Below the pieces are notes generated by a model that did no database searches, had not been told where the DNA came from, and was given only the letters and a program-made list of their open reading frames with translations. From Crocinitomicaceae bacterium (GTDB lineage: Bacteria; Bacteroidota; Bacteroidia; Flavobacteriales_D; Crocinitomicaceae): a stretch of 64,000 nucleotides of DNA. Position 1 is the first letter of the stretch; every line of letters begins with the position of its first letter. Below are positions 16,508-25,186 of the stretch, in pieces. Location: assembly GCA_029252405.1 (NCBI GenBank), contig JAQXBM010000002.1, forward strand, positions 1-64,000, written 5' to 3'. The translations under genes were made by a program, and so were the position numbers.

Positions 16508-17017
16508 ATGAAACAGTTTCTACTTATAGCATCGTTCTTTATAGGACTTACCGTCTTTTCTCAAACGACAATTACGCTGCCTGGGGAAGGGAATAAGACC
16601 AAGGCGATTCAAGGCGAGATGCTTGGTGAAATGATTCGCTCTACGGGCGGGGTGGACAAGAAATCAGAAAAATACTATTATCACTTTTCTGGCACTACAT
16701 TAACAATTTGGAAGCACATCTACTTACTCGAAGAAGATAAAACAGAGTCGCTATACATTACTCAGATGCCTTTGAATGAGATTGATTGGGCTTATTTGGA
16801 GTCATCTTTTCCAGAAGGACCTAAAACAAAAAAAGTCGCCGGCCGTGAATATTCTATTTTGAGCATCAATACGCAACGAGGGAAGCGGTTCAAACAGGCG
16901 AAATATTACCTCAAATCAACGTTCTCAGATGTAACTGTGGGCAATGTCGACATTAATTTGATGGACGCTGAAGCGTTGAATGCATTTCATGTCAAATTAT
17001 TGGCAGCAAAGAAATAA
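16508..17017 (+). CDS. Exported protein of unknown function
   Basis: A 169-residue protein with a signal peptide (about 1-19, ending TVFSQ). The mature chain has no cysteine, no lipobox and no sorting domain, so a periplasmic location is likely. The segment YYYHFSGTTLTIWKH and the C-terminal DVTVGNVDINLMD read as beta strands. No family recognised. It stands alone, 145 bases after the zinc-ribbon gene and 143 bases before gatC. Confidence 0.75.
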   Translation: MKQFLLIASFFIGLTVFSQTTITLPGEGNKTKAIQGEMLGEMIRSTGGVDKKSEKYYYHFSGTTLTIWKHIYLLEEDKTESLYITQMPLNEIDWAYLESSFPEGPKTKKVAGREYSILSINTQRGKRFKQAKYYLKSTFSDVTVGNVDINLMDAEALNAFHVKLLAAKK

Positions 17018-17148
17018 AACAATTCTTGCGCGAGTCCCGTTAGCGGATTGATTCTACTCTGAGCAAGAGACATCAGAAGGAATCTTACCTGTTTCCAGTG
17101 AGAGGGTAGTTTTCGTTCTTGACTTAATTCCATCTTCATGAAAATTCG

Positions 17149-17156
17149 TAACTTCG
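17149..17156 (+). promoter_or_regulatory. -7 box variant (TAACTTCG) for gatC
   Basis: TAnnTTCG ending four bases before the ATG at 17161, which predicts a leaderless or nearly leaderless gatC mRNA. Confidence 0.45.
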
Positions 17157-17160
17157 CATC

Positions 17161-17457
17161 ATGAAAATCACCGAAGAAACAGTTGATCACATCGCTCACC
17201 TAGCGCGTTTGGAGTTCGAAGGAGAGCGAAAAGTCGCGATTCAAGAAGATTTGGAGCGGATCATTACGTTTATGGATAAATTGCAAGAGGTAGACACGGA
17301 AAACGTAGAGCCTTTGATTTTCATGTCTTCAGAAATTAATCGTTTGCGTGATGATGTTCCTGCGAGAACTGTTACACAAGACGAAGCGTTGAAGAACGCA
17401 CCACAGCGCGATTCAGATTACTTCCGCATTCCAAAGGTTTTGGATAAGGACGTTTAA
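17161..17457 (+). CDS. gatC: Asp-tRNA(Asn)/Glu-tRNA(Gln) amidotransferase subunit C
   Basis: A 98-residue protein of normal GatC length. The N-terminal segment ITEETVDHIAHLARLEF and the C-terminal LRDDVPARTVTQDEALKNAP are typical. GatC stabilises the GatA-GatB pair that amidates misacylated tRNAs. gatA and gatB are not adjacent, as is common in this phylum. Its stop overlaps by four bases the 3' end of the convergent MCE gene. Confidence 0.95.
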   Translation: MKITEETVDHIAHLARLEFEGERKVAIQEDLERIITFMDKLQEVDTENVEPLIFMSSEINRLRDDVPARTVTQDEALKNAPQRDSDYFRIPKVLDKDV

Positions 17458-17873
17458 TTCTTTAGCATTTCTTTTACTTCATCCAGCAATTTGGGTTTGC
17501 CATGTTCTGGTGGCATTAGGTCTAATGGATCTATCGTCATAATTCCCTGAATCGTATCGCCCGTTTGAATCATCGTTTCCGACTCGCCGAGCGTCACAAG
17601 AATGATCTTCGTAAACACATCTTGGCTCTGAATTTCAAATTGCGTATCCTTGGGAAAATCGACTGATTCTGAAAGTTCGACTGTGCTGATTACCTCATTT
17701 TTGTCAGTGAGATCAACATCGAGAACTTTTCCAACACTCACACCATTTAGCAGAACGTCCTGACCTTCACTCAATCCTTCAGAGTCAAAAAAAAGAATGT
17801 ACACGACCTTATCATCTCTTTGACAAGAAGCCAAAAGCAGCAAGAGAAAACCGATAAACGCGAGGCTGCGCAT
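17454..17873 (-). CDS. MCE-domain (MlaD-like) lipoprotein
   Basis: A 139-residue lipoprotein (lipobox LLASC, about residues 13-17). A single MCE domain (about 22-105) shows the core VLLNGVSVGKVLDVDL. MCE domains form rings that move lipids between membranes, as in MlaD. Typical Bacteroidota MlaD proteins are about 300 residues with a membrane helix and a long helical tail; this one is short and lipid-anchored, and no Mla permease or ATPase gene is adjacent. It is the last gene of a four-gene minus-strand operon, five bases after PPK2. Confidence 0.85.
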   Translation of the reverse strand: MRSLAFIGFLLLLLASCQRDDKVVYILFFDSEGLSEGQDVLLNGVSVGKVLDVDLTDKNEVISTVELSESVDFPKDTQFEIQSQDVFTKIILVTLGESETMIQTGDTIQGIMTIDPLDLMPPEHGKPKLLDEVKEMLKN

Positions 17874-17878
17874 ATCGA

Positions 17879-18658
17879 CTAGTATCGATATTTAGATTTC
17901 GAATAATCTGGAGTGAATTTCTCCGTGTCCAAATCGGGGAATTGTGGGTCCATTTCCTTTAGAGTGTCAATCACAATTTTGGCTGTAGAATACAATTTCG
18001 TCCAGTTGTGATCACATGGGATGATGTGCCATGGAATCGAGTTACAACGCTCGAAAATGGTATCGTAAACGTCCATGAATTCGTTCCAAGAGTCACGCGT
18101 TTCCCAATCACCGTCGCTGTGTTTCCAATGCTTTTCTTTGGTGTTGATGCGCTCTGTGAGTTTTTGATGTTGTTTGTCGTAACTCACATTCAAATAGAAT
18201 TTCAAAACCTTCGTTCCGTTTGCCTCTAAGTACTGCTCGAACTGATTGATTTGATCGTATCGCTTGTCAATTGTTTCCTGATCAATGTATCCGTAAACGG
18301 AAGGCACCAAAATATCTTCGTAGTGCGATCGGTTGAACACGGTAATCATTCCTTTTTCAGGTGTTCGCTTGTGAATTCGCCACAAGAAGTCGTGCGCAAA
18401 TTCTTCGTCTGTAGGTTTTTTGAACGAGTGCACATTAACCCACGCCGGACTCACCTTTTGAAAAAGCGATCGAGTTAAACCATCTTTTCCCGAAGCGTCC
18501 ATTCCTTGTAGAACGATCAATACACTCTGTTTTCCTTCAGCGTAGATGCGCTTTGCATACTCGTACAACTCATCCAATAAAGGCTCCGTCGCCTTCTTGA
18601 TTTCCTTTTTATTCCAGTTTTCTGGTCCGTTAGGACGGTGATTGTCAAGTAGTGCCAT
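17879..18658 (-). CDS. Polyphosphate kinase 2 family protein
   Basis: A 259-residue cytoplasmic kinase that uses polyphosphate to phosphorylate nucleotides. The Walker A loop is GMDASGKDG (residues 52-60), the Walker B-like aspartate region is FNRSHYED and the lid is RIHKRTPEKG. The length is that of one-domain PPK2 enzymes. Whether it favours AMP, ADP or both cannot be settled by eye. It sits between the phosphatase-like lipoprotein (four bases upstream) and the MCE gene (five bases downstream), so co-expression is near certain. Confidence 0.93.
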   Translation of the reverse strand: MALLDNHRPNGPENWNKKEIKKATEPLLDELYEYAKRIYAEGKQSVLIVLQGMDASGKDGLTRSLFQKVSPAWVNVHSFKKPTDEEFAHDFLWRIHKRTPEKGMITVFNRSHYEDILVPSVYGYIDQETIDKRYDQINQFEQYLEANGTKVLKFYLNVSYDKQHQKLTERINTKEKHWKHSDGDWETRDSWNEFMDVYDTIFERCNSIPWHIIPCDHNWTKLYSTAKIVIDTLKEMDPQFPDLDTEKFTPDYSKSKYRY

Positions 18659-18661
18659 ATC

Positions 18662-19735
18662 TTACTTTAAAATGATGTAAACAGGAAGATGGTCAGAATA
18701 TCCTCCGTAATATTTTCGTCCACCATAGGTGGCATTTGGTTTTTCTTCACCTGTACTTCTGTTTCTGAAGATGAGGTCGGCGTCTCTCAAAATTTCAGCA
18801 TCATTTCCTTTGATACCTAGCCCTGATCGTTTGTCGTAGATTGCTTGAGAAATGATAATCTGATCGATTACGGCCCAATCTCCACGATGAACAGATGTTC
18901 CTTCGCCGTTTTGGTGTTCGTCAAAAAGTAGGTTGATTAAATCTCCCTCTCCTTCATAACCAGATTCTTTGGCGCGCAATACCGTTTGTAGACTTTTGTC
19001 GGTTGGATGATCATTGAAGTCTCCCAAAATGATGATGTTCGCATCGGCATCTTGCCCTAATATCTCATCGACTTTCTCGCGGAGCGTTTCCGCTGCTTCC
19101 AATCGTTTGTGTTCGGTTTCCTTTTGTCCTTCGCGGCGCGATGACCAGTGATTGACAAATACATGTGTGTGCACTCCGCCGGAAAGTTCCCCCTCGACGT
19201 ACAGAATATCACGAGTCGCAAACCGTGGGTTGTTTGCCAATCGCACGCTGATTTTCGTACTGTTGATTACTGAAAAAGCATCTTCATCATAGAGCAGTGC
19301 GACATCAATTCCACGTCTGTCGGGAGAGTCGAAATGTGCGATTCCGTAGTTCGTTTTATCGAAATCACCTTCTTCAACAAGATCTTTGAGTACGGCACGG
19401 TTTTCAATCTCCGCCAAGCCAATCAACAATGGAGCCTTTTGAAATTCAGACAGAGCGTCTTCAATGCGTTCCAACTTCGTTTCGTAGCGATCTTCATCCC
19501 ATTCTTTATATCCGTATGGCGTGAAATCTTCGTCGTTTGTGCGAGGATCGTTTTTAGTGTCGAAGAGATTTTCAACGTTGTAAAATACCACAGGTCTTCC
19601 TGAGAATGCGCTCATATCGTCATTGTTTAGTGTTTGATGTTGATCGAGCTCTTCCAATAAATCATCGGCTAGAGTTCCATCGCCGCACGAAAACAATGTT
19701 CCTGCGAGTGTACAAAGTACAAAGTATTTTTTCAT
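18662..19735 (-). CDS. Endonuclease/exonuclease/phosphatase-family lipoprotein
   Basis: A 357-residue protein from the ATG at 19735. The reading frame extends 18 codons further upstream, but the lipoprotein signal peptide (lipobox TLFSC) begins here and the start lies two bases after the previous stop. The EEP fold is shown by NVENLFDTKNDP, the catalytic glutamate in GLAEIENRAV, the ILGDFNDHP block and the terminal YSDHLPV. Being a lipoprotein, it acts outside the cytoplasm, so nucleic acid, a sugar phosphate or a lipid phosphate are all possible substrates. Confidence 0.88.
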   Translation of the reverse strand: MKKYFVLCTLAGTLFSCGDGTLADDLLEELDQHQTLNNDDMSAFSGRPVVFYNVENLFDTKNDPRTNDEDFTPYGYKEWDEDRYETKLERIEDALSEFQKAPLLIGLAEIENRAVLKDLVEEGDFDKTNYGIAHFDSPDRRGIDVALLYDEDAFSVINSTKISVRLANNPRFATRDILYVEGELSGGVHTHVFVNHWSSRREGQKETEHKRLEAAETLREKVDEILGQDADANIIILGDFNDHPTDKSLQTVLRAKESGYEGEGDLINLLFDEHQNGEGTSVHRGDWAVIDQIIISQAIYDKRSGLGIKGNDAEILRDADLIFRNRSTGEEKPNATYGGRKYYGGYSDHLPVYIILK

Positions 19736-19737
19736 TA

Positions 19738-21435
19738 TTATTTTCCTTTCAGTATACCAAGAAGCCCTCGTGTGAGGTCTCCGAGCCAACCACCACCTCT
19801 GCTACTTGTCGCGCCTTTGGTCACGTTTCTGGTTACGTCTTTCCACATGCGCTCTCGTTCACGAGATTCGCGCTCTGCTTCGCGCTCTTGTGCTTTGCGC
19901 AGGCGTTCCAATTCTTTGATTTCTTCACGCTCGCGCTTTGCTTCTTCTCGTTCGAGTTTCTTCAATTCTGCATCACGCAACTTTGCTTCCTTGGCGCGCA
20001 TTTTTTCTTCTTTTTCGCGTAGAATTTCTTCCGCTTTTTCCTGCTCCGCTCGAGCTTCGGCTTGTTTTTCTTCCGTTGCGGCGCGTTCAATTTTTCCTGT
20101 TAGGATTTCGTACGCACTTTCACGGTCGATTTCCTCGTTGTATTTCTGCGCAATGGTCGATTTAGCTATCAAAGCATCAACCTCCGCCTGTTCGAGTACA
20201 TCCATACGTGAGAGTGGAGCACGGCAAATAGTTGCGGCAAGTGGCGTCGGAATTCCTTTTTCGTTTAAGGCTGTGATTAATGCTTCTCCAATTCCGAGTT
20301 GCGTAATCAAATCCTCGGTATCGTAGAATTCAGAAATTGGATAGTTTTCAGCTGCTTTTTTGATGGCTTTTCGATCTTTTTCTGTGAAAGCACGAAGCGC
20401 GTGTTGAACTTTCAAACCAAGCTGAGCTAAGATATCATCAGGGACATCAACAGGATTTTGTGTGCAGAAAAATACACCCACACCTTTCGAACGAATCAAC
20501 TTTACAATAACTTCTAATTGGTCGAGCAGTGCTGAAGATGCTTCATCAAACACAAGGTGCGCCTCATCAATGAAGATGCACAATTTAGGTTTTTCAACGT
20601 CTCCTTCTTCTGGGAAGCTTCCGTAGATTTCAGCTAACAAGCTCAACATGAATGTCGAGAATAATTTAGGCTGACTTTGAATATCCATCAAACGCAAAAC
20701 AGAAATAATTCCGTGTCCGTTTGCGTCCGTTCTCAACAAATCTTGTGGGTCAAAAGAGCGCTCACCAAAGAAGGTTTCAGCTCCCTGCTGCTCCAATTCG
20801 ATCACTTTTCGCATGATCGTATTTACCGTTGCGGAGGCAACTGCGCCGTATTCTGCGGAGATTTCTTCTTTCCCTTCATTCACGACATACTGCAACATTT
20901 TGCGCAGATCTTTCAAGTCGATAATTGGAAGTTTCTTCTTGTCAGCGAAGACAAAAATCAATGAAATCACACTGGATTGTGTGTCGTTTAATCCTAATAT
21001 TTTCGAGAGAAGTACTGGCCCAAACTCCGTAACTGTTGCTTTTAAGCGTGTTCCGTCTCCATTCGAAATGGTCATCAACTCAACAGGTAGCGGCATTGGC
21101 TCGTAGGGCAATCCAATTCCTGCGTGTCGGTTTTCAATGAAATCGTTGTTTGATCCTGGTGCTGCCAATCCACTTAAATCCCCTTTGATATCCATCAACA
21201 AGGAAGGAACGCCTTTCTTTGAAAGCTGCTCTGCAATTACTTGCAAAGATTTGGTTTTACCCGTTCCCGTTGCTCCGGCAATCAAGCCGTGTCGGTTGAG
21301 GGTTTTTAATGGAACTTTGATGTGTGTATTCGGAACGGCTTTGTCTCCCAGTTTTCCTCCACCTAATGTGATTGAGTCACCTTTGAATGTGTATCCCTTT
21401 TCAATTGCTTCTTGAAACTTGGCAGTTTTTGACAT
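19738..21435 (-). CDS. HerA-like ATPase (DUF853 family)
   Basis: A 565-residue ATPase of the HerA/FtsK superfamily, cytoplasmic. The Walker A motif is GATGTGKT (residues 54-61) and the Walker B motif CIFIDEAH (about 287-294). The DUF853 core spans about 20-420. The C-terminal region (about 430-545) is an extremely charged Glu/Arg/Lys helix, probably a coiled coil, and the end is glycine-rich (SSRGGGWLGDLTRGLLG). Bacterial DUF853 proteins are poorly characterised; DNA translocation or end processing is inferred from the superfamily. It is the first gene of the operon with the EEP lipoprotein, PPK2 and MCE genes. Confidence 0.9.
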   Translation of the reverse strand: MSKTAKFQEAIEKGYTFKGDSITLGGGKLGDKAVPNTHIKVPLKTLNRHGLIAGATGTGKTKSLQVIAEQLSKKGVPSLLMDIKGDLSGLAAPGSNNDFIENRHAGIGLPYEPMPLPVELMTISNGDGTRLKATVTEFGPVLLSKILGLNDTQSSVISLIFVFADKKKLPIIDLKDLRKMLQYVVNEGKEEISAEYGAVASATVNTIMRKVIELEQQGAETFFGERSFDPQDLLRTDANGHGIISVLRLMDIQSQPKLFSTFMLSLLAEIYGSFPEEGDVEKPKLCIFIDEAHLVFDEASSALLDQLEVIVKLIRSKGVGVFFCTQNPVDVPDDILAQLGLKVQHALRAFTEKDRKAIKKAAENYPISEFYDTEDLITQLGIGEALITALNEKGIPTPLAATICRAPLSRMDVLEQAEVDALIAKSTIAQKYNEEIDRESAYEILTGKIERAATEEKQAEARAEQEKAEEILREKEEKMRAKEAKLRDAELKKLEREEAKREREEIKELERLRKAQEREAERESRERERMWKDVTRNVTKGATSSRGGGWLGDLTRGLLGILKGK

Positions 21436-21457
21436 AATTCTGTATTCTGATTAATCG

Positions 21458-21493
21458 AAAAAAAAGAGGAAACCGACATCGGAGTCCTCTTTG
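21458..21493 (-). terminator. Terminator of the gene at 21553-22035
   Basis: An 8-bp stem AAAGAGGA/TCCTCTTT (21463-21470 with 21485-21492) with a nested CCGA/TCGG stem is followed on the minus strand by eight T. It separates the unknown gene from the HerA operon. Confidence 0.85.
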
Positions 21494-21552
21494 TAAAAAT
21501 ATAAAAACCTGAGTTAAAGTTGTATTAACCGGTTAACTTAAACGTATGTTCT

Positions 21553-22035
21553 TTACTTTCCGAAGAACTTGCTGAATAGTCCTGCTAAACCGCCCGACTT
21601 TTTCTTCTGAGGATTTCCTTCTTTCGTGGAAGCATCATTATCGTCACCATCAAACATGTCTGTGATGTTCGATAACATTCCAGCGATTCCGCCTTCATCG
21701 TTTCCGCCACCTGCTGATAATTTGCTTGTAACTTGACTTAAAATTCCTGGGATCGCTCCTTTTGCTTGGCTTGCCATTCCTTCAGGAATACCGACTTTTT
21801 TAATCAGTCTTTCGATAAAATCTTCCTCAACTTCTTTTGCCATTACTTCGTCTTCATCCGTGTTTGGATTTTCAGACAACAAGCTTGACATTTGCTTTGG
21901 GTTTTTATCGAATTTTGATTTAATTGCTGTCAGTGCTTGGTTCGCAACTGATTCAGCCATCGCTGGTGATACGCCAAATTTCTTAAGCAATCCTTTAATT
22001 GTGTCGTTTTCTAATAAGTCTTTTACGTCAATCAT
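21553..22035 (-). CDS. Small acidic helical protein of unknown function
   Basis: A 160-residue cytoplasmic protein from the ATG at 22035 (MIDVKDLLEND); an in-frame start 13 codons upstream adds a less typical N-terminus. Two related helical segments are visible, KGLLKKFGVSPAMAESVANQA and ERLIKKVGIPEGMASQAKGA (about 12-32 and 77-96), which look like an internal duplication. The C-terminus is an acidic glycine-rich linker ending in a small hydrophobic GGLAGLFSKFFGK. I do not recognise a characterised family. Confidence 0.75.
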   Translation of the reverse strand: MIDVKDLLENDTIKGLLKKFGVSPAMAESVANQALTAIKSKFDKNPKQMSSLLSENPNTDEDEVMAKEVEEDFIERLIKKVGIPEGMASQAKGAIPGILSQVTSKLSAGGGNDEGGIAGMLSNITDMFDGDDNDASTKEGNPQKKKSGGLAGLFSKFFGK

Positions 22036-22145
22036 CTTATAGTAAAGTTTAGTGAGTCGAATGTACGAATCCAAGCCCTATTTTACGTGTAAAGCCTTGA
22101 CTATTCTGTGAATAGGTCTAAATCGTCGACAAATGGTCGTAAAGT

Positions 22146-23198
22146 CTATTTAAAACTCCAGTCGAAAGTGGCGATATCGTGCATACACGCTGTTAATAGG
22201 TCAATGCTTCCTTGGATATCATCCTTATGCGCCATCTCAATTACTTGGTGTAGATGTCGAGTTGGAATGGAAACGGCACCCGCAATCGATCCGCCTTCTG
22301 TCATTCGCTGAATTCCCGCAGTGTCGGTTCCTCCCGCCGTCAAGATTTCGGGTTGCCAAGTGATCTTGTGTTTGTCAGCCGTTTCTTTCATGAATTTCAC
22401 CATGCGGTAATCGCAAATGGTTGAAGCGTCCATGATTTTAATTGCTGTTCCTTTTCCAAGTTCAGTGATCTTCTCGTGCGCTGCTGCCCCTGGGAGGTCA
22501 AAAGCAATCGTTGTATCCAATCCAAAACCGAAATCTGGGTTAATGCGCAGTGCTGAAACATTCGCTCCACGAATTCCCACTTCTTCTTGGACAGTAAAAA
22601 CACCGTAAATATCATAAGGAACTTCTTTTCCCTTGAGGTTTTTGAGTGTTTCGATTAAAATGAAAACGGCCAAACGGTTATCCAACGATTTTCCGTTGAC
22701 GCAGTTCCCCATTTCAATGAATTCGCGTTCGCGCGTAATCGAATCTCCGATCGAAACGATTTCTTTCACCTCTTCCACAGGCAATCCCGTATCGATGAAG
22801 TAGTCTTTCGTTTTGGCAATTTTGTTTCGTTCTTCAGGCGTCATAACGTGAATAGGCTTTGAAGCCATTACGCCAATTATGTCCTTTTTTCCATGAACGA
22901 GTACACGCTGGGCGGTTAATGTTTTCGGGTCGAATCCTCCGAGTGTATGAAAACGAATAAAGCCGTTATCGTCAATGTGCGTCACGATGAAACCGATTTC
23001 ATCCATGTGAGCTCCAATCATTACTTTTTTGTCGCCTGTCCCGCGCTTAATTGCATAGACATTTCCCATGTTATCAACTTCTACTTCGTCTACGAGAGGA
23101 GTTACCTCTTTGATAACTAATTCGCGCACTTTTTGTTCGAATCCAGGAGCGCCAGGAGTGGCGCAAATTTCTGAGAGTAATGATGTATTCATTGCCAT
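22146..23198 (-). CDS. M42-family metallo-aminopeptidase
   Basis: A 350-residue cytoplasmic enzyme of the glutamyl/tetrahedral aminopeptidase family. The metal ligands are seen in GAHMDEIGF, LDNRLAVF, TVQEEVGIRGA and the C-terminal TRHLHQ. It would trim small peptides in a two-metal reaction. The reading frame opens at a TTG at 23216, but the ATG at 23198 (or 23192) aligns better with the family start, which follows closely with the SEICATPGAPGFE block. Confidence 0.93.
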   Translation of the reverse strand: MAMNTSLLSEICATPGAPGFEQKVRELVIKEVTPLVDEVEVDNMGNVYAIKRGTGDKKVMIGAHMDEIGFIVTHIDDNGFIRFHTLGGFDPKTLTAQRVLVHGKKDIIGVMASKPIHVMTPEERNKIAKTKDYFIDTGLPVEEVKEIVSIGDSITREREFIEMGNCVNGKSLDNRLAVFILIETLKNLKGKEVPYDIYGVFTVQEEVGIRGANVSALRINPDFGFGLDTTIAFDLPGAAAHEKITELGKGTAIKIMDASTICDYRMVKFMKETADKHKITWQPEILTAGGTDTAGIQRMTEGGSIAGAVSIPTRHLHQVIEMAHKDDIQGSIDLLTACMHDIATFDWSFK

Positions 23199-23265
23199 TT
23201 GATTTTCGTTTTTCAATAAAAGTAAGAAAGTTCATTCAATTAGTGGAGGCTCAATTCGGAAAGCT

Positions 23266-23273
23266 TAAATTTG
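23266..23273 (+). promoter_or_regulatory. -7 box (TAAATTTG) for the SCO gene
   Basis: A perfect TAnnTTTG match ending four bases before the ATG at 23278; a leaderless mRNA is predicted. Confidence 0.6.
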
Positions 23274-23277
23274 CATT

Positions 23278-23934
23278 ATGAAACGTATTATTGCGCTCGC
23301 TTTGTTGTTTGCTGTAGGGGTTACAATTGGCTATTTCATATTAAAAGATAAGGAAGAGCCGCTTCCAGTCATCAACCCAATTGATTTGGATGAAGAAATG
23401 GTCGATCCAGAGATGTTGCGGGTTGGGAACAAACACCGCGTTGGAGACTTTTCTTTCTTGAATCAAGATGGAGAAACGATTACTCAAGCAGAGGTCGAGG
23501 GAAAGGTTTACGTTGCTGAATACTTCTTCACTACCTGCGGAACGATTTGCCCCAAAATGAACAAACAAATGCGTAGAATTCAATTTGAATTTGCAGATAA
23601 TGATGAGGTTCGCCTGATGAGTTTTACAGTGGATCCTGAAGTCGACACCGTCCAGCAAATGAAACGCTACGCTGAAGATCACGGAGCAAAGACGGGTCAA
23701 TGGCATTTCTTAACTGGTGCAAAAGAAGATTTGTATGCACTTGCTCGGAAATCATTTTTCGTTCTCAAACCAGCCGAAGCACAAAATTTGGGAGATGTTG
23801 GAAGTGATTTCATTCACACCAACAATTTCGTTTTGGTTGATCGAGTTGGCAGAATCCGCGGATATTACGATGGAACAAGTAAAACGGAGGTCGACGAATT
23901 GATGCTGGATATTGAACGACTGTTAGAGGAGTAG
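23278..23934 (+). CDS. SCO1/SenC-family protein
   Basis: A 218-residue protein with an N-terminal membrane anchor (about 4-21) and a thioredoxin-like periplasmic domain. The copper site is intact: CGTIC (about residues 87-91) and the histidine in SDFIHTNNF (about 180). SCO proteins deliver copper to, or reduce, the CuA site of cytochrome oxidase. No oxidase genes adjoin it, though a cytochrome c lipoprotein gene lies 1.3 kb away on the other strand. Its stop codon is two bases from the convergent AAA_14 gene. Confidence 0.93.
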   Translation: MKRIIALALLFAVGVTIGYFILKDKEEPLPVINPIDLDEEMVDPEMLRVGNKHRVGDFSFLNQDGETITQAEVEGKVYVAEYFFTTCGTICPKMNKQMRRIQFEFADNDEVRLMSFTVDPEVDTVQQMKRYAEDHGAKTGQWHFLTGAKEDLYALARKSFFVLKPAEAQNLGDVGSDFIHTNNFVLVDRVGRIRGYYDGTSKTEVDELMLDIERLLEE

Positions 23935-23936
23935 GT

Positions 23937-25145
23937 TTAGTCAATAAAGTACTCGTGTCCGGGCACAACTTGTATTGTGAAGTCATCAGTTTCGAATTTG
24001 TCCGCCTGATTTAACGTTACTATTTTCCCTTTTTTCAGATTGAAAAACTTCATCGCTTCGAAGAGGCCGTTGTATTCACGATCGAAATTGTGATCGTTAA
24101 TTTGGTAGCACACCTGAATGAGTTCTGTTATTTCATTCTTCTCTTTTATGACAAAGTCGCATTCACCTTCTCCTTTAAAATAGTATAAATCGCTGTGCTT
24201 TCTTCGCAGGTGGATATATACAAGATTCTCAAAATTTCGACCCAAGTCCTCTGTAGACGAAGTAGAAACAACGTCAGAAAATCCTGTGTCGATTGCGTAA
24301 ACTTTCTTGGGGTTCCTGATTTGTGCTTTTGGTGAATCATTGAATTGAGGGAGAAATTCAACGAGGTAAGAATCGCTGTAATGCGCAAAGTATTCCAATA
24401 TAGTTGTTGTAGATTTCACCGAGAAAAGACGTTTCAAGTTGTTGGCTGAAACTGCTTTCCCGATGTTCGTTAACAAATAGACAGCGAGTTTTTTTAAGGT
24501 TTCAACATCCCGAACTTTATGGCGAACAGCTATATCTCGAATTAGGAGATCTTCCAATAATCGAGCGAGAATACGGCGATCTTGATGTTTAACGTATTCT
24601 GGCATTCCACCCGTTTTGAGGTAGTCAAACAGGCTATCTTTACCCGCTTTTTCGTTTTTACACAGCAGAAATTCATTGTAGGAAAAGGGAAACAACTCCA
24701 TAGAAATATTTCTTCCCGTAAGATGTGTCCCCAATTCTCTGCTTAAAAGAGAAGCGTTTGAACCAGTAATGAAGATGTTATAGCCTTGATCCAATAGTTG
24801 ATGAATGAATATTTCCCACTTTTCTATGAGTTGTATCTCATCAAAGAACAAGGTGTTGATGTAGCGTCGGTCTATTTCATTTTGAAGTCTGATAAAGTCC
24901 GAAGCTTCGAACCCTACTAATCGGATGTCTTCAAAATTCAAAAAAAGAGCATCGGTAAATCTTGATTTGAGAACTTGGAGCAGTAATGTGCTTTTCCCGC
25001 AACGACGAATTCCTGTAATTATGGTTGCAAATGATTCTATTCTCGGTACTTCCGATAGAGTGTCGCGCTCAACCTGCTGAGGTTTATTTCTAAACCTTTC
25101 ATTCTGAATGTCGAGCACCTCTTGTATTTGTTCTTGGCGGATCAT
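23937..25145 (-). CDS. AAA_14/DUF4143 ATP-binding protein
   Basis: A 402-residue cytoplasmic protein. The N-terminal AAA_14 ATPase has Walker A GIRRCGKST (about 46-54), Walker B FFDEIQ (about 98-103) and the sensor segment ITGSNASLL. The C-terminal DUF4143 region (about 205-400) ends in a nuclease-like core (YYFKGEGECDFVI, about 315-330). This family is widespread, often patchily distributed, and of unknown function; roles in genome defence or toxin-antitoxin-like control have been suggested but not proved. It is transcribed from its own promoter with repeated upstream elements (25187-25223). Confidence 0.9.
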   Translation of the reverse strand: MIRQEQIQEVLDIQNERFRNKPQQVERDTLSEVPRIESFATIITGIRRCGKSTLLLQVLKSRFTDALFLNFEDIRLVGFEASDFIRLQNEIDRRYINTLFFDEIQLIEKWEIFIHQLLDQGYNIFITGSNASLLSRELGTHLTGRNISMELFPFSYNEFLLCKNEKAGKDSLFDYLKTGGMPEYVKHQDRRILARLLEDLLIRDIAVRHKVRDVETLKKLAVYLLTNIGKAVSANNLKRLFSVKSTTTILEYFAHYSDSYLVEFLPQFNDSPKAQIRNPKKVYAIDTGFSDVVSTSSTEDLGRNFENLVYIHLRRKHSDLYYFKGEGECDFVIKEKNEITELIQVCYQINDHNFDREYNGLFEAMKFFNLKKGKIVTLNQADKFETDDFTIQVVPGHEYFID

Positions 25146-25160
25146 CTTAAATGTCTTTCA

Positions 25161-25179
25161 GTACAAATGTACAAAATTA
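25161..25179 (-). promoter_or_regulatory. Promoter and dyad upstream of the AAA_14 gene
   Basis: A perfect -7 box TAATTTTG (25172-25179, minus strand) is followed at the expected transcription start by a dyad GTACA-N2-TGTAC (25161-25172) that could bind a repressor. The leader to the ATG at 25145 is about 20 bases. Confidence 0.5.
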
Positions 25180-25186
25180 TCCAATG

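Noticed and set aside
19606-20326. Plus-strand ORFs of 138 and 184 codons rich in Phe/Cys or Ser/Arg
   Set aside because: They are antisense to the highly charged coiled-coil end of the HerA-like ATPase gene; the composition is simply the complement of Glu/Arg/Lys codons.
23937-25145. AAA_14/DUF4143 gene as part of a defence island
   Set aside because: Its neighbours are ordinary housekeeping or electron-transfer genes; there is no second defence gene, and base composition looks like the surroundings.
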